Source: an uncultured Bifidobacterium sp.
Lineage (GTDB): Bacteria; Actinomycetota; Actinomycetes; Actinomycetales; Bifidobacteriaceae
Length of the DNA stretch: 51,808 nt
Assembly: GCA_937874315.1 (NCBI GenBank)
Contig: CALNAE010000129.1
Span: 1 to 51,808, forward strand
Direction of reading: 5' to 3'
In this document: positions 17,120-25,095 of the stretch, one piece after another
How positions within the stretch are numbered: the first letter of the stretch is position 1
Layout: each line of letters opens with the position of its first letter
Program-made: the position numbers and the translations under genes
The notes under the pieces: generated by a model
Told to the model about the DNA's origin: nothing
Seen by the model: only the letters and a program-made list of their open reading frames with translations
Database searches by the model: none

Positions 17120-19093
17120 TCAGGTGATGGACATGCCCCTCTGCCGGCCGATTTCCCACGACACGCCACCGCCGCGCACCGTGGCGGCGAGTTGTTGCCC
17201 CAGCCGTTGTTCGATTACCGGCTTCCACGGCACCAGCGAGAAGCCCATGGCGTCATCGAGCATCGCGTAGCGCCCGCTGGCGAGCATGACGCTACGCCGG
17301 TAGATGCCGGCCACGCGCTGCCCGTCGGCGACGGGCCGATGCTCCAGCCCGGTTTCGGCGGCTATGTCCTCCGCGGCCGTCGCCAGCTCGCGCCCGCGCA
17401 ACGTCGCCAGCAGGTTGCGAGCAAGGACGATGCGCTGCCCCCGATGTTCGGCCAATCCCTGTTCGGTCAGGAAGTCGGCGCGCTGTCGTAGCGCGTCCTT
17501 GACCTCGGCCCCAAAGCCCAGGTCGCCCAGCCCCTTGCCGCCGCCGATCAACTGCTGGTCGAGCCAGGTGGCACCGATCACGCGTGCCTGCCGCTCGATG
17601 GGCAGGTGCGATTTCAGTTCCACCGCCACGCCGTCGCCAAGGCGCTGCGCGTCGTACTGGCGGCCTCGTTCGGCCAGGTCGCCGGGAATGCGCCAGACGC
17701 CTTCGGCCTCGCGCTCCACGATACCGGCGCGGCGCAGGGCTTCGAGTCGGCGCACATGCGCGGCCACCACCTCGCGCGGGTCGCGGTCGGGCGTGGCCTG
17801 ACCTTGGGCGAGCGCAAGGTGATGATCGGTGCGGTACACGCCATCGACGGCCAGCGCGGCGATGTTGCGGTCGGCGGCGCGCACGTCGGCCGCACCTTTC
17901 ACCTCCACCACGGCGCCGGTCGGGTACTGCTCCAGCTCGGCACGCGGCGGCAGCGCAACGTAGTGCGCCTTGCCATCCGTGCCATCGACGATCAGATAGC
18001 CCTTGTCGTACAACTCGTCGGCCAGCCCCTTGCCGATGACGCGACCGATGACGGTACGGCCATCCGCGACGGGCTGGAACACGGCCAGTTCGCGCTGTTT
18101 GCCGCTCATGGCGCGCTGCATGGTGCGGATGATGTCGCCGCGTTCGCCCATTGCCCGCAAGGTCGGTTCAGCGTCGGCATGGACGGCCCACGCGCCGGGC
18201 TGCTGTTCAGTCGCCAGGCCCATGCGCTGCAAGTGTTGCAGGCGACCGATCAATACTTGTCGCGGCCGTCGCAGCCTGGGTTCGGCGAAGCGTTCGACGC
18301 GCACCAGGCCATCGTCGCCGGCTTCGCGCTGCAAGGTGCGATCCAGCCCCGTCCACCGCTCTTGATCGACTTCGCGCTGAATGACGCGCTGCATCTCCAG
18401 TTCGGTGCGCGGCCCCAGCCATTCGGTCGCCAGTTCCGACGCCCGCCGGCGCATCCCTTCGGCGATGTAGTCGCGGGAAATGATGAGGTCTTTGCCGGTG
18501 TCGTCCTTGCCACGCAGGACGACGTGCGTGTGCGGGTTGTCGGTGTTCCAGTGATCGACCGCGACCCATTCCAGCCGCGTGCCCAGGTCGGCCTCCATGC
18601 GCGCCATCAGGTGCCGGGTGTAGGTGCGCAGATCGTCGAGCTGTTCGGCATCCTCCGGCGAGACGATGAACCGGAACTGGTGGCGGTCGCCTTCGCCGCG
18701 CTCCTTGAACGCTTCGAGGTCAGCGTCGTCGGTCATCGGCCCGTAGGCGTGGCCTGGCCCGCCTTGGCGATCGACAGCCTCGCGCTCGATGTAGCGCAGG
18801 TGCGCGGCGGTCGAGCGCGGCCCCGCCTGCGCCAGATTCACCAGCCGCACCTTGACTGTCGCGCGCCGGGCATTCGCCCCAAGTCCACGGCCAGCGAAGC
18901 GCGCCGCGACGTGGCCGCGCCCCAGCCGGGAACCGGGACGCTGGCCGACCTTGCCCGCCGCCTTGCCGAGCTTCGCGCCGGCCTTGCTGGTCTGGCGCAG
19001 CACCTTGTTGATGAAGGCATCGCCGCGCTGTTTCGGCGCACCGGGACGGACGCGGAAACGGTCGCTGTCGTTCTGATCCTTGCGCTGGCTCAT
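17120..19093 (-). CDS. traI: Relaxase of the DUF3363/VirD2-like type
   Basis: A 657-aa conjugative relaxase that nicks oriT and pilots the strand into the recipient. The start at ATG 19093 (MSQRKDQNDSDRF) follows the family; longer starts are unsupported. A basic N-terminus (to about residue 80) precedes the relaxase core. Tyr101 in AAHLRYIERE is the likely nicking residue, and the metal-binding triad is H181 with H188-x-H190 (DNPHTH). The C-terminal two thirds form the DUF3363 region. It converges with lysR at 17101. Backbone gene of Tn4371-type elements; the symbol follows common usage there. Confidence 0.9.
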   Translation of the reverse strand: MSQRKDQNDSDRFRVRPGAPKQRGDAFINKVLRQTSKAGAKLGKAAGKVGQRPGSRLGRGHVAARFAGRGLGANARRATVKVRLVNLAQAGPRSTAAHLRYIEREAVDRQGGPGHAYGPMTDDADLEAFKERGEGDRHQFRFIVSPEDAEQLDDLRTYTRHLMARMEADLGTRLEWVAVDHWNTDNPHTHVVLRGKDDTGKDLIISRDYIAEGMRRRASELATEWLGPRTELEMQRVIQREVDQERWTGLDRTLQREAGDDGLVRVERFAEPRLRRPRQVLIGRLQHLQRMGLATEQQPGAWAVHADAEPTLRAMGERGDIIRTMQRAMSGKQRELAVFQPVADGRTVIGRVIGKGLADELYDKGYLIVDGTDGKAHYVALPPRAELEQYPTGAVVEVKGAADVRAADRNIAALAVDGVYRTDHHLALAQGQATPDRDPREVVAAHVRRLEALRRAGIVEREAEGVWRIPGDLAERGRQYDAQRLGDGVAVELKSHLPIERQARVIGATWLDQQLIGGGKGLGDLGFGAEVKDALRQRADFLTEQGLAEHRGQRIVLARNLLATLRGRELATAAEDIAAETGLEHRPVADGQRVAGIYRRSVMLASGRYAMLDDAMGFSLVPWKPVIEQRLGQQLAATVRGGGVSWEIGRQRGMSIT

Positions 19094-19529
19094 GGCGTAG
19101 CTCCATCCAAGACCGGCGCAGTCCAGCGGGCGAGGCACGCGCTTTCGTCAACGCCGATGCGGCCTTGCGCACCTTCGCGGCACGCTGCCGCCCCATAGCG
19201 CGTGCCGCGCTCCCCCCATGTGCAGACAAGGTTTTCAAGCGGCGATGTGCCGCGACCTTTTATCTTGCCTTCCGCCTTTGCCTTTCGCTGTCGCTCCAGG
19301 CATCGGCGGCCCGGCGGCGCTGCGCTGCTCGCAGCCAGCACGCCGGGGAACGCGGCCACGGCCATCGGCCGGGCGCGTTCAAGGCAAGATGCCTGCACGG
19401 GGGAAAGCGTCGCCGGATGTTGCGCGACGTGCAGCGCGGATGCGCTGGCACGACACGCGCGACGACACGGCGAGGGCCAACGGAAGAACACGCCGGATGG
19501 CACGATGAAGCGCAGCGAATCGGCGGCCA
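19094..19529. other. Gene-free region between relaxase and traF, candidate oriT
   Basis: These 436 bases contain no convincing gene. The leftward open frame across it (19090-19533) has a composition and codon use unlike the neighbours. The segment directly upstream of a relaxase gene is the usual place for oriT. It contains TTTTATCTTGCC at 19,258-19,269, which resembles the ATCYTGC nick-region core of P-type origins, and a GGCAAGATGCC palindrome-like word at 19,382-19,392. This is inference from position and weak motif likeness only. Confidence 0.35.
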
Positions 19530-20108
19530 TCATCGGCGTGTCTCCAGCCAGACCGGATGCGCAACACCGATCACCGTGTTTGCATTGACCGGGCCGAAAT
19601 ACCGGCTGTCGAACGACGCCGGATTGGTCGTGCTCAACAGGAACAGCTCACCGGGTTCAAGGCGGCGGCAAAGCTGCAAGGATGGCAGCGCACGGCCCAG
19701 CCGGTCGGCACGCAGCACGGCGGCCGAAGGCACGCCGTCGATGCGGACGATGCCGCCCGCGATGCACACCTCCTGCGGCGCAATCGCACCCACGCGCTTG
19801 AGCAACGGCACACGCACCGGCAGGTAGCCGCGCTGCGCTGCCAGCGCGGCAGCCTCGGCCGGCAGCGGCACCAGCACGATGCTGTCCACGGGCAACGGAC
19901 GTGGCAGCGAGTCGGTGCGCGGGTCGATGCGATACCAGCCGACCGCCACGCTGTCGGACGGGTTGTAGGTCAGGCGCGGCAGCGGCGACACGAAGGACGC
20001 CCAGGCCAGCGCAGCGAAGCCGACGGCGGCCAGTGTCGCCACGACGATGCGAGCGCGCCCGCGCGTGCGAGGACGCGGCGGAACAGCGGGGGCAGGAACG
20101 GTCGTCAT
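19530..20108 (-). CDS. traF: TraF, S26-type peptidase for conjugative pilin maturation
   Basis: A 192-aa signal-peptidase-like enzyme with one N-terminal membrane anchor (ARIVVATLAAVGFAALAWASF). The catalytic Ser lies in NPSDSVAVGWYRI and the Lys in VPLLKRVGA, the Ser-Lys dyad pattern of S26 peptidases. In RP4, TraF processes and cyclises the TrbC pilin; a TrbC is encoded here at 4969-5349. The start overlaps the DUF2840 stop by ATGA (20105-20108). It is downstream in the parA-RHH-DUF2840-traF chain. Confidence 0.9.
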   Translation of the reverse strand: MTTVPAPAVPPRPRTRGRARIVVATLAAVGFAALAWASFVSPLPRLTYNPSDSVAVGWYRIDPRTDSLPRPLPVDSIVLVPLPAEAAALAAQRGYLPVRVPLLKRVGAIAPQEVCIAGGIVRIDGVPSAAVLRADRLGRALPSLQLCRRLEPGELFLLSTTNPASFDSRYFGPVNANTVIGVAHPVWLETRR

Positions 20109-20638
20109 GGCAGCGCCCTCCCGGCCAGCCAGGCGGCGTGCCGCTCGGCGGTGTACGCCGGCAGCGGCAGACGCGCAGCGAGCCGGTTGCCGAGCGTGCG
20201 CCAGTACGCGGGCGACACGTCGGCGGACGCGATGCTCTGCGCTTCGATGGCGTCGAGCTGCGCCAGCATGGCGCGCACGGCGGGTTCACCCTCGGCGTGC
20301 AGCAGCAGGCGCGCGCCCGGCAACACGCCGGGGATGCGCTGCGCCGCGTCCAGCGGCGTGCAAGCCTGCATCACCATGAGCTGCCAGCGGATCGTGCCGT
20401 AGTCGTTCGCCTGCCAGTGGATGCGGCAGAACATCGCTCGCGGCAGGAACACCGCGACGCGCCGCCAGCGGTCGAGCCGGACGGTGCGTGCCGGTTCGCC
20501 GAAGCGCAGGTACACGTCGATGCGCTGCTCGATGTAAGCGAGCGAAACGCGCGTCAGCGGTGCAATGCCGGCCTGGCCGGCGAGCACCGCAAGCGATGGC
20601 GGCGGCGCAGCCGTGGCCGCCAGAGCGGATACGTTCAT
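20105..20638 (-). CDS. DUF2840 family backbone protein
   Basis: A 177-aa protein matching the DUF2840 family found between parA and traF in Tn4371-type elements. Recognisable phrases are LTRVSLAYIEQRIDVYLRFGEP, AVFLPRAMFCRIHWQANDYGT and CTPLDAAQRIPGVLPGA. No known catalytic motif, signal peptide or clear membrane segment is visible. The start at ATG 20638 overlaps the RHH gene stop; its own stop overlaps the traF start. Function unknown; constant linkage to transfer genes suggests a transfer or maintenance role. Confidence 0.82.
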   Translation of the reverse strand: MNVSALAATAAPPPSLAVLAGQAGIAPLTRVSLAYIEQRIDVYLRFGEPARTVRLDRWRRVAVFLPRAMFCRIHWQANDYGTIRWQLMVMQACTPLDAAQRIPGVLPGARLLLHAEGEPAVRAMLAQLDAIEAQSIASADVSPAYWRTLGNRLAARLPLPAYTAERHAAWLAGRALP

Positions 20639-20898
20639 GGCAGGTTCTCCATGCGATTTTCGGGAAACTCGCGTTGCAGCAGCGCGCGCAGCAGTTCGGC
20701 GACGGTCACGCCCTGCGTGAACGCCGACACCTTGATGCGCGCCCGCATCGCGGGCGTGATGTCGAGGGTCAGGCGTGCGGTGTAGAGGTCGGCTTTCTGG
20801 ATGCCGTCGGTATCGCCTTGGCGAACCCACGCCTCGGCGTGCGGGTTCGCCGGTGGGCGTGCGCCGATGCCGACGCGCTTGCCGCTGCGCTGGCTCAT
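20635..20898 (-). CDS. Small ribbon-helix-helix partner of ParA
   Basis: An 87-aa protein with an N-terminal basic, Pro-rich arm (SQRSGKRVGIGARPPANPH) and a C-terminal ribbon-helix-helix-like domain (YTARLTLDITPAMRARIKVSAFTQGVTVAELLRALL). It is directly downstream of parA with an ATGA overlap. This fits a centromere-binding or autoregulatory partner of the ParA ATPase, as in ParG/Omega-type systems. That role is inferred from context. Confidence 0.72.
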   Translation of the reverse strand: MSQRSGKRVGIGARPPANPHAEAWVRQGDTDGIQKADLYTARLTLDITPAMRARIKVSAFTQGVTVAELLRALLQREFPENRMENLP

Positions 20899-21533
20899 GT
20901 CGGCCACCGCAGCAGCTCGTCGGTCAACGCGGCGATCTCGCGGGCGGCGGCGCTGTCCGGTGCCGTCTCGCGGGCAAGCCGGCCAGCGCCCACGCTGTCG
21001 GCGAACACGATGCGCTGATGCACTTCCGCGCGCAGCGCCGGCAGCGGTTGCTCGGCAAGCGCGCCGCGTGCCTCGCGGCCGATGATGGTGGTGCTGACGC
21101 GCCGGTTGACGACGAAGGCCGCGCGCAGCGCAGGCCGGAACACCTGCGCCTCGCGGATCAGCGCGACCATCTCCGACGACGCCCACAAGTCGTAGGGGCT
21201 GGGCTGCACGGGAATCAGCACGCGCTCGGCCGCCAGCAGCGCGGAGCGCGCTAGGGCGGCGATGCGCGGCGGGCCGTCGATGACGACGTGATCGGCGCGA
21301 CGGGCCAGCTCCGGCGCTTCCTGGTGCAGCGTCTCGCGGGCGAGGCCCACGGCGCTGAACAGCCGTGGCAAGCCTTGCTGGCTTCTGCGCTGCGTCCAGT
21401 CCAGCGCCGAGCCTTGCGGGTCGGCATCCAGCAGGATGACCGACTGCCCGCGCATCGCCAGTTCGCCGGCAACGTGCGTAGCGAGCGTGGTCTTGCCGAC
21501 GCCGCCTTTCTGGTTGAGGAAGGCAACGATCAT
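20895..21533 (-). CDS. parA: ParA-family partition ATPase
   Basis: A 212-aa small ParA/Soj-type ATPase. The deviant Walker A is KGGVGKTT at residues 9-16, with switch regions LLDADPQGSALDW and VVIDGPP. It lacks an N-terminal HTH, as in the type Ib group that pairs with a small RHH partner; such a partner lies immediately downstream. The start at ATG 21533 (MIVAFLNQ) is the family start. Upstream are triple AAGTTAG repeats (probable operator) and the iterons. It should help keep the excised, replicating form of the element in dividing cells. Confidence 0.9.
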   Translation of the reverse strand: MIVAFLNQKGGVGKTTLATHVAGELAMRGQSVILLDADPQGSALDWTQRRSQQGLPRLFSAVGLARETLHQEAPELARRADHVVIDGPPRIAALARSALLAAERVLIPVQPSPYDLWASSEMVALIREAQVFRPALRAAFVVNRRVSTTIIGREARGALAEQPLPALRAEVHQRIVFADSVGAGRLARETAPDSAAAREIAALTDELLRWPT

Positions 21534-21624
21534 GGCGCGGCTCTCCGTGTTGGAAAGCCGGGCGTTGGCTGTTGCGCTTCGTGCCGTTCGGCGGTTGTCC
21601 ACCGAACCGGCGCGCTCTTACCAA

Positions 21625-21654
21625 AAGTTAGAGCTTTTAAGTTAGGTAAGTTAG
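21625..21654 (+). repeat. Three AAGTTAG repeats upstream of parA
   Basis: AAGTTAG occurs at 21625-21631, 21639-21645 and 21648-21654. The block lies about 90 bases upstream of the parA start in AT-rich sequence set in GC-rich surroundings. Short tandem repeats upstream of parA are typical operator/centromere sites of type Ib partition loci, so this is a candidate binding site for the RHH protein at 20635-20898. Confidence 0.5.
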
Positions 21655-21698
21655 AGCGCGCCGAAACCCGCGCCGTTATTGGCTTTCCGGCGATTTCG

Positions 21699-21762
21699 CA
21701 CGCCTGATAGCACGATAGGGACACGCCCGATAGCACGATACCCGGCACGCCTGATAGCACGA
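21699..21762 (+). repeat. Three 17-bp iterons between parA and repA
   Basis: Three direct repeats of CACGCCTGATAGCACGA lie at 21699-21715, 21722-21738 (one mismatch, CCC for CCT) and 21746-21762. They start 23 and 24 bases apart, about two helical turns. They lie just downstream of repA in the parA promoter gap. Spacing, copy identity and position beside a replication initiator mark them as probable iterons or RepA binding sites, i.e. an origin for replication of the excised circle. Confidence 0.7.
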
Positions 21763-21786
21763 GGCCGTTCACACGTTTTCCCGGAG

Positions 21787-22620
21787 TTATCCCCGTGCCG
21801 TGTGCAGCACGGGCCGAAAGGTCAGCAGTTCGGCGTTGCTGCCCGGCATCCGCTCGATGCCGAGCACATAGCCGGGCAACGACTGCCGCGCGACCAGCGC
21901 GCGCAGGTCGCAGGCGAAGTCGTAGGGCTTCGCCGTGCTGCCCGATTTCTTGTGCAGGTGCCGGAAGTCGAATTGCCAGCCGCCGGGCTGCTTGCCGCCG
22001 TGCTTGCGCACCAGCCGGTACAGCCACCGCTCGATGCCGCCGGTGAGCCGGAAATACGCCGGGTCGATGGTCAGCACCAGGGCGGCGTCGAGCACGCCGG
22101 CATAGAACCAGTCCGGCAGGATCAGCTCGATGCCCAGCGGCGTGCCGCGGGCGTCGGCCAGTTCCTTCCATTCGTTGATCCACGAGAAGCGATGCAGCCG
22201 CCGCCCGGTCGTCTCGCGGATGGAAGTCGCCACGGTGGTCGATTGCAGCCGGTCGAGCGCGGCTTTGAGGCGCTGGTAGTCGCGCAGCGACACACCGCGC
22301 CCGATGAAGCGCAGGATCTCGTAGGGTGTGGCGTGCATCAGGCGCGACGGCCGCAGGCCCGCGTCGCGCGCTTCGACGATCTGCGAGGCCGCCCATATCA
22401 GCACGTCCGCGTCCCATATGGTCGCTATGCCGTGCTCCTGCGTGCCTTCCACGCGGATCGTAATGTTGCCGCTGCGGAAGTCGATCGGCGCGGTGCGCCG
22501 CGACTTTGCCAGCGAGAAGAACGGATAGGCCATCAAGTCCTGTGCATCGCGCGGCACCATGTCGCCCGGCAAGGCGCGGAACAGGTCGAGCTGTTCCCGC
22601 TCCCGCGATGGGTTGGACAT
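21787..22620 (-). CDS. repA: RepA-like replication initiator (plasmid RepA/TrfA type)
   Basis: A 277-aa replication initiator of the kind found in Tn4371-type elements. It has winged-helix features (IRVEGTQEHGIATIWDADVLIWAASQI, then YEILRFIGRGVSLRDYQRLKAALDRLQSTTVAT) and GIERWLYRLVRKHGG in the second domain. The start at ATG 22620 (MSNPSREREQLDLF) is typical; an upstream long open frame is not needed. It reads leftward, and the three iterons lie just beyond its stop. It probably replicates the excised circle or aids stability. Confidence 0.82.
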   Translation of the reverse strand: MSNPSREREQLDLFRALPGDMVPRDAQDLMAYPFFSLAKSRRTAPIDFRSGNITIRVEGTQEHGIATIWDADVLIWAASQIVEARDAGLRPSRLMHATPYEILRFIGRGVSLRDYQRLKAALDRLQSTTVATSIRETTGRRLHRFSWINEWKELADARGTPLGIELILPDWFYAGVLDAALVLTIDPAYFRLTGGIERWLYRLVRKHGGKQPGGWQFDFRHLHKKSGSTAKPYDFACDLRALVARQSLPGYVLGIERMPGSNAELLTFRPVLHTARG

Positions 22621-22646
22621 GGCGACGGCCACCGGCGATGCACCGA

Positions 22647-22928
22647 TCAGCGCGCACGGCTGTCGGCCGAGTGGTCTTCGGCGTATTCGGGATCGGACGT
22701 GGTTTCGTAGCTGCGCTGGTCGGCCCAGGCATCGAGGTCGGCCACCGCGTACATCACGCGGCGGCCGAACTTGCGAAACTTCGGCCCGTTGCCGATCACA
22801 CGCTGCTTTTCGAGCGTGCGCGGCGACAGCCGCAGGTACTCGGCGGCTTCGTCGTTGGTGAGGTAGCGTTGGGGCTGTGCAGGCGTAGCGACGGGTGCGG
22901 CGGCAGGCCGCAAGGGAGCAGGACGCAT
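22647..22928 (-). CDS. AlpA/excisionase-type helix-turn-helix protein
   Basis: A 93-aa DNA-binding protein with a MerR/HTH_17-type domain (YLTNDEAAEYLRLSPRTLEKQRVIGNGPKFRKFGRRVMYAVADLDAW) after a Pro/Ala-rich arm. ATG 22928 (MRPAPLRPAA) was chosen because GGAGG lies about 7 bases before it; an in-frame ATG at 22943 has a poorer site. Proteins like this act as recombination directionality factors (RdfS-like) or transcription activators. It lies between repA and the DUF2285 activator, the layout expected for excision control. Confidence 0.78.
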   Translation of the reverse strand: MRPAPLRPAAAPVATPAQPQRYLTNDEAAEYLRLSPRTLEKQRVIGNGPKFRKFGRRVMYAVADLDAWADQRSYETTSDPEYAEDHSADSRAR

Positions 22929-23053
22929 CGGGTGAACCTCCATCGGTCAGAAACGCCGGCGGCACCAGCGCAGCCGGATGGAGGCAGTCTCGAAAAAGCG
23001 ATGCGTTGCGCAGAGGGTCGTTTTGCAGCGCAGGCAAAGCGACCCTGCGCAGG

Positions 23054-23809
23054 TCAATGAAGCTGTGCAAGGCGGCGGTAGCCGCCGCGCATCAGCGATT
23101 GGCCGCGTCGGATCAAGCGGCGCACGCGCGAGCGCAGGCCGCCGTCGGCGTACCAGCCGACGGCCACGGCCTCGGCGCCGAACAGCCCGATGGCCGTTTC
23201 GCGCAAGGACGCGCCCGCGAGGGTCGCATCGAGCGCCTGCAAGGTGTGCAGTTCCAGCAGCGCGGTCGGCGTTGGCCGGGAACGCGCCGCGGCCGTAGGC
23301 GTGGTTCCATCTGCCGCCGCCAGCTTGTCCATCTCGGCCGCGACCGTGCGGTAGATCGCGCAAGGCGCGGCGCAAGCGCGGACAGCGTAGAGGAAGGCCA
23401 TGCCATCGGCCAGCCCCGGCGCGAGTGCGAGCCGCACGCAGCAACCCGGCCAACAGGCGGTCAGCACGAGGCGCTTGCCATCGTGAATCAGGTGCTTGTT
23501 TCCGGGGATGCGCCAGAACTCGAACACCGCCGCATCCGGCGGCGGGTCAGCGTCCGGGTAGAACTGGAGCATGGCGTCGTTGTCGAGAAACCAGACTGGA
23601 TGCGCGTCACGCGCATCCAATGCCGGGTCTTCCAGCAGGCGCAAGCCCCACGCCTGCGCGGCTTCCGGCTGGCGACAACGGTGCAGCCAGTCGCGCCGGT
23701 AGTCGGGATGCCGGCGCAGGTATTCCCATGCCAGTGCGGGGCCGTCCAGATGCAGCACGTACAGGTACGCGGCGGTCGGATACCAGGCATCAGTGCTTCG
23801 ATCAGCCAT
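23054..23809 (-). CDS. DUF6499-DUF2285 protein, FseA-like excision/transfer activator
   Basis: A 251-aa protein with an N-terminal DUF6499-like segment (YLYVLHLDGPALAWEYLRRHPDYRRDWLHR) and a C-terminal DUF2285 domain ending in a basic HTH-like stretch (LRSRVRRLIRRGQSLMRGGYRRL). In symbiosis ICEs of Mesorhizobium the same two domains are encoded in two frames and joined by programmed frameshifting to form the activator FseA, which turns on rdfS. Here both are in one uninterrupted frame. It lies upstream of the AlpA-type gene, so activation of that gene is the likely role (inference). Confidence 0.75.
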   Translation of the reverse strand: MADRSTDAWYPTAAYLYVLHLDGPALAWEYLRRHPDYRRDWLHRCRQPEAAQAWGLRLLEDPALDARDAHPVWFLDNDAMLQFYPDADPPPDAAVFEFWRIPGNKHLIHDGKRLVLTACWPGCCVRLALAPGLADGMAFLYAVRACAAPCAIYRTVAAEMDKLAAADGTTPTAAARSRPTPTALLELHTLQALDATLAGASLRETAIGLFGAEAVAVGWYADGGLRSRVRRLIRRGQSLMRGGYRRLAQLH

Positions 23810-24135
23810 GACGTTACCTCCTGTCGAGCAGGTACGTCGCCACGGGCGTCGAACATGGGAGCTACGGCATCAACAACATCAAAGCGCCATCCATCAGGCG
23901 TAAACTCAAGCTGTAACGAGGGGTGTCAAGACCGATTGGCTCCGAAGCCTTGCACGAAACGTCCGAGTGCGGCGGCTACGCTGCGCGGAAATGTCGCGCA
24001 GCATCGACCACCCTGCCGCAAATCGCGCTGTGCATCCTGTCTTTTTCGATCAGGGTTGCACCCGGCTGGCGCAAGAGCGCCCATCCAGACCGTAGCTGTC
24101 TGGAACCAGACCGAAAAAGACACAATTCGCCCCAG
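23810..24135. other. Gene-free leader upstream of the DUF2285 gene
   Basis: These 326 bases hold no supported gene. They lie upstream of the leftward DUF2285 gene and downstream of DUF2958. The gene has a strong ribosome site (AGGAGGTAACGT read leftward, at about 23,812-23,823). A-rich sequence around 23,870-23,930 could include its promoter, but no clear -35/-10 pair was found. Confidence 0.35.
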
Positions 24136-24486
24136 CTAGTCGGGAATGGAGCCGTCTCGCTGTGCGAGCCGGACGTACTCCGATAGCGGCCGTGCCGCGC
24201 GGAAATACACGTCGCGCAGCACGGGGCGCTGCTGCGGCCCGACGATGCCGGCCAGGTCGGACAGCTTGACCGTCCCCAGCGCCGGCATCCCGATGCCGAG
24301 GTCGATCAATCCCCACGCGGTATTGCCATCGGCGGGATCGAGCGCAGCGAGCAGCCAGATGGCGTGCGCGTCGGGAGTGAACAGCCGCACCACGGGCAGC
24401 GGGTCGATGTGCTGGCCAGTGGCGCGTGCCGCGCCATTGGCGAGCAGTTGCGTGCGTTCGTCGGCGGTGGTCAACGGCTGGGTCAC
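24136..24486 (-). CDS. DUF2958 family protein
   Basis: A 116-aa protein of the DUF2958 family common on plasmids and ICEs. Phrases QPLTTADERTQLLANGAARATGQ, IDPLPVVRLFTPDAHAIWLLAALDP, GLIDLGIGMPALGTVKLSDLAGI and RDVYFRAARPLSEYV follow the family along its length. The GTG at 24486 gives the usual start (MTQPLTTADE); the longer frame upstream runs through the palindrome-rich leader and is unlikely to be translated. Function unknown. Confidence 0.78.
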   Translation of the reverse strand: MTQPLTTADERTQLLANGAARATGQHIDPLPVVRLFTPDAHAIWLLAALDPADGNTAWGLIDLGIGMPALGTVKLSDLAGIVGPQQRPVLRDVYFRAARPLSEYVRLAQRDGSIPD

Positions 24487-24804
24487 GGTCAGGAATCCCG
24501 CAAAGCCAAGGTTGCACGAACTCGCTTTTGCGCCGAAGCACGGAACCGCGAAGCCGGAGGCGTGCTTTCGTGCGCAAGCACGGATGCACAAACCATCGAA
24601 TCCGTACAGGCACGGAAACACGGAAGCGGAATCGTGTATGTCTGGAAAGGCACGGATGCGGTTCTCCGATTCTGTCGGAATCCGCCGATGCGGATTTCCG
24701 TAAAAGCACGAATACGGAAATCAACATCGCCAAATGAACACTATAGATTGTAGCCCTATAGGGCGCAATCGGCTGTCATCTTGGTTTTTGAGGGGAAACC
24801 ATAG
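24487..24804. repeat. Palindrome-rich spacer with repeated GCACGGA-type words
   Basis: No gene is visible in these 318 bases. Between about 24,520 and 24,720 the words GCACGAA, GCACGGA and ACACGGA recur at least six times. Two nested palindromes lie at the right: GGAATCCGC / GCGGATTTCC (24677-24685 / 24690-24699) and the perfect GATTTCCGTA / TACGGAAATC (24693-24702 / 24713-24722) around a GCACGAA loop. It separates leftward backbone from the rightward Xre-SIR2 pair and could end transcription from both sides or bind a repeat-recognising protein. Confidence 0.5.
24747..24769. promoter_or_regulatory. Palindromic operator upstream of the Xre-SIR2 operon
   Basis: A perfect 12-base palindrome GCCCTATAGGGC (24753-24764) lies inside a nearly symmetric 23-base block with outer ATTG / CAAT arms. 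It is 35-58 bases before the xre start, next to a possible -10 (TATAGA, 24,743-24,748). Size and symmetry suit a dimeric Xre-type repressor, so autoregulation by the downstream HTH protein is likely. Confidence 0.55.
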
Positions 24805-25095
24805 GTGGCGGCAAAGCACTCGTTAGCGACGGCGATACGGACGGTCAGGAAAGCGCGTGGCTTGAGCCAGGAAGCGTTCTCCGACGTGTCCAGTCGTACC
24901 TACATGAGTTCGCTGGAGCGCGACCTGAAAAGCCCGACGCTCAACAAGCTGGCCGAGTTGTGCGAGGTGATGGAGATCCATCCGGTGACGCTTCTGACAT
25001 TGGCGTATTCGGGGAACGACTCCAAGAAGGCGGACCAATTACTCTCGCAGGTTCGGCATGAGCTTGAACTGCTGGCACAGACAGACGACGAATGA
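24805..25095 (+). CDS. Xre-family helix-turn-helix regulator
   Basis: A 96-aa Xre/Cro-type protein: HTH spans about residues 7-65 (LATAIRTVRKARGLSQEAFS, then RTYMSSLERDLKSPTLNKLAELCEVMEIHPVTLL). It starts with GTG 24805 after AGGGGA, and its stop overlaps the SIR2 gene start by ATGA. Coupling to a toxic-effector candidate suggests a repressor that keeps the pair low until triggered. The palindrome at 24747-24769 is the likely binding site. Confidence 0.85.
   Translation: MAAKHSLATAIRTVRKARGLSQEAFSDVSSRTYMSSLERDLKSPTLNKLAELCEVMEIHPVTLLTLAYSGNDSKKADQLLSQVRHELELLAQTDDE

Noticed and set aside
19090..19533. 147-codon leftward frame between relaxase and traF
   Set aside because: Unusual Arg/Ala/Cys-rich composition and no family likeness; more likely non-coding oriT region.
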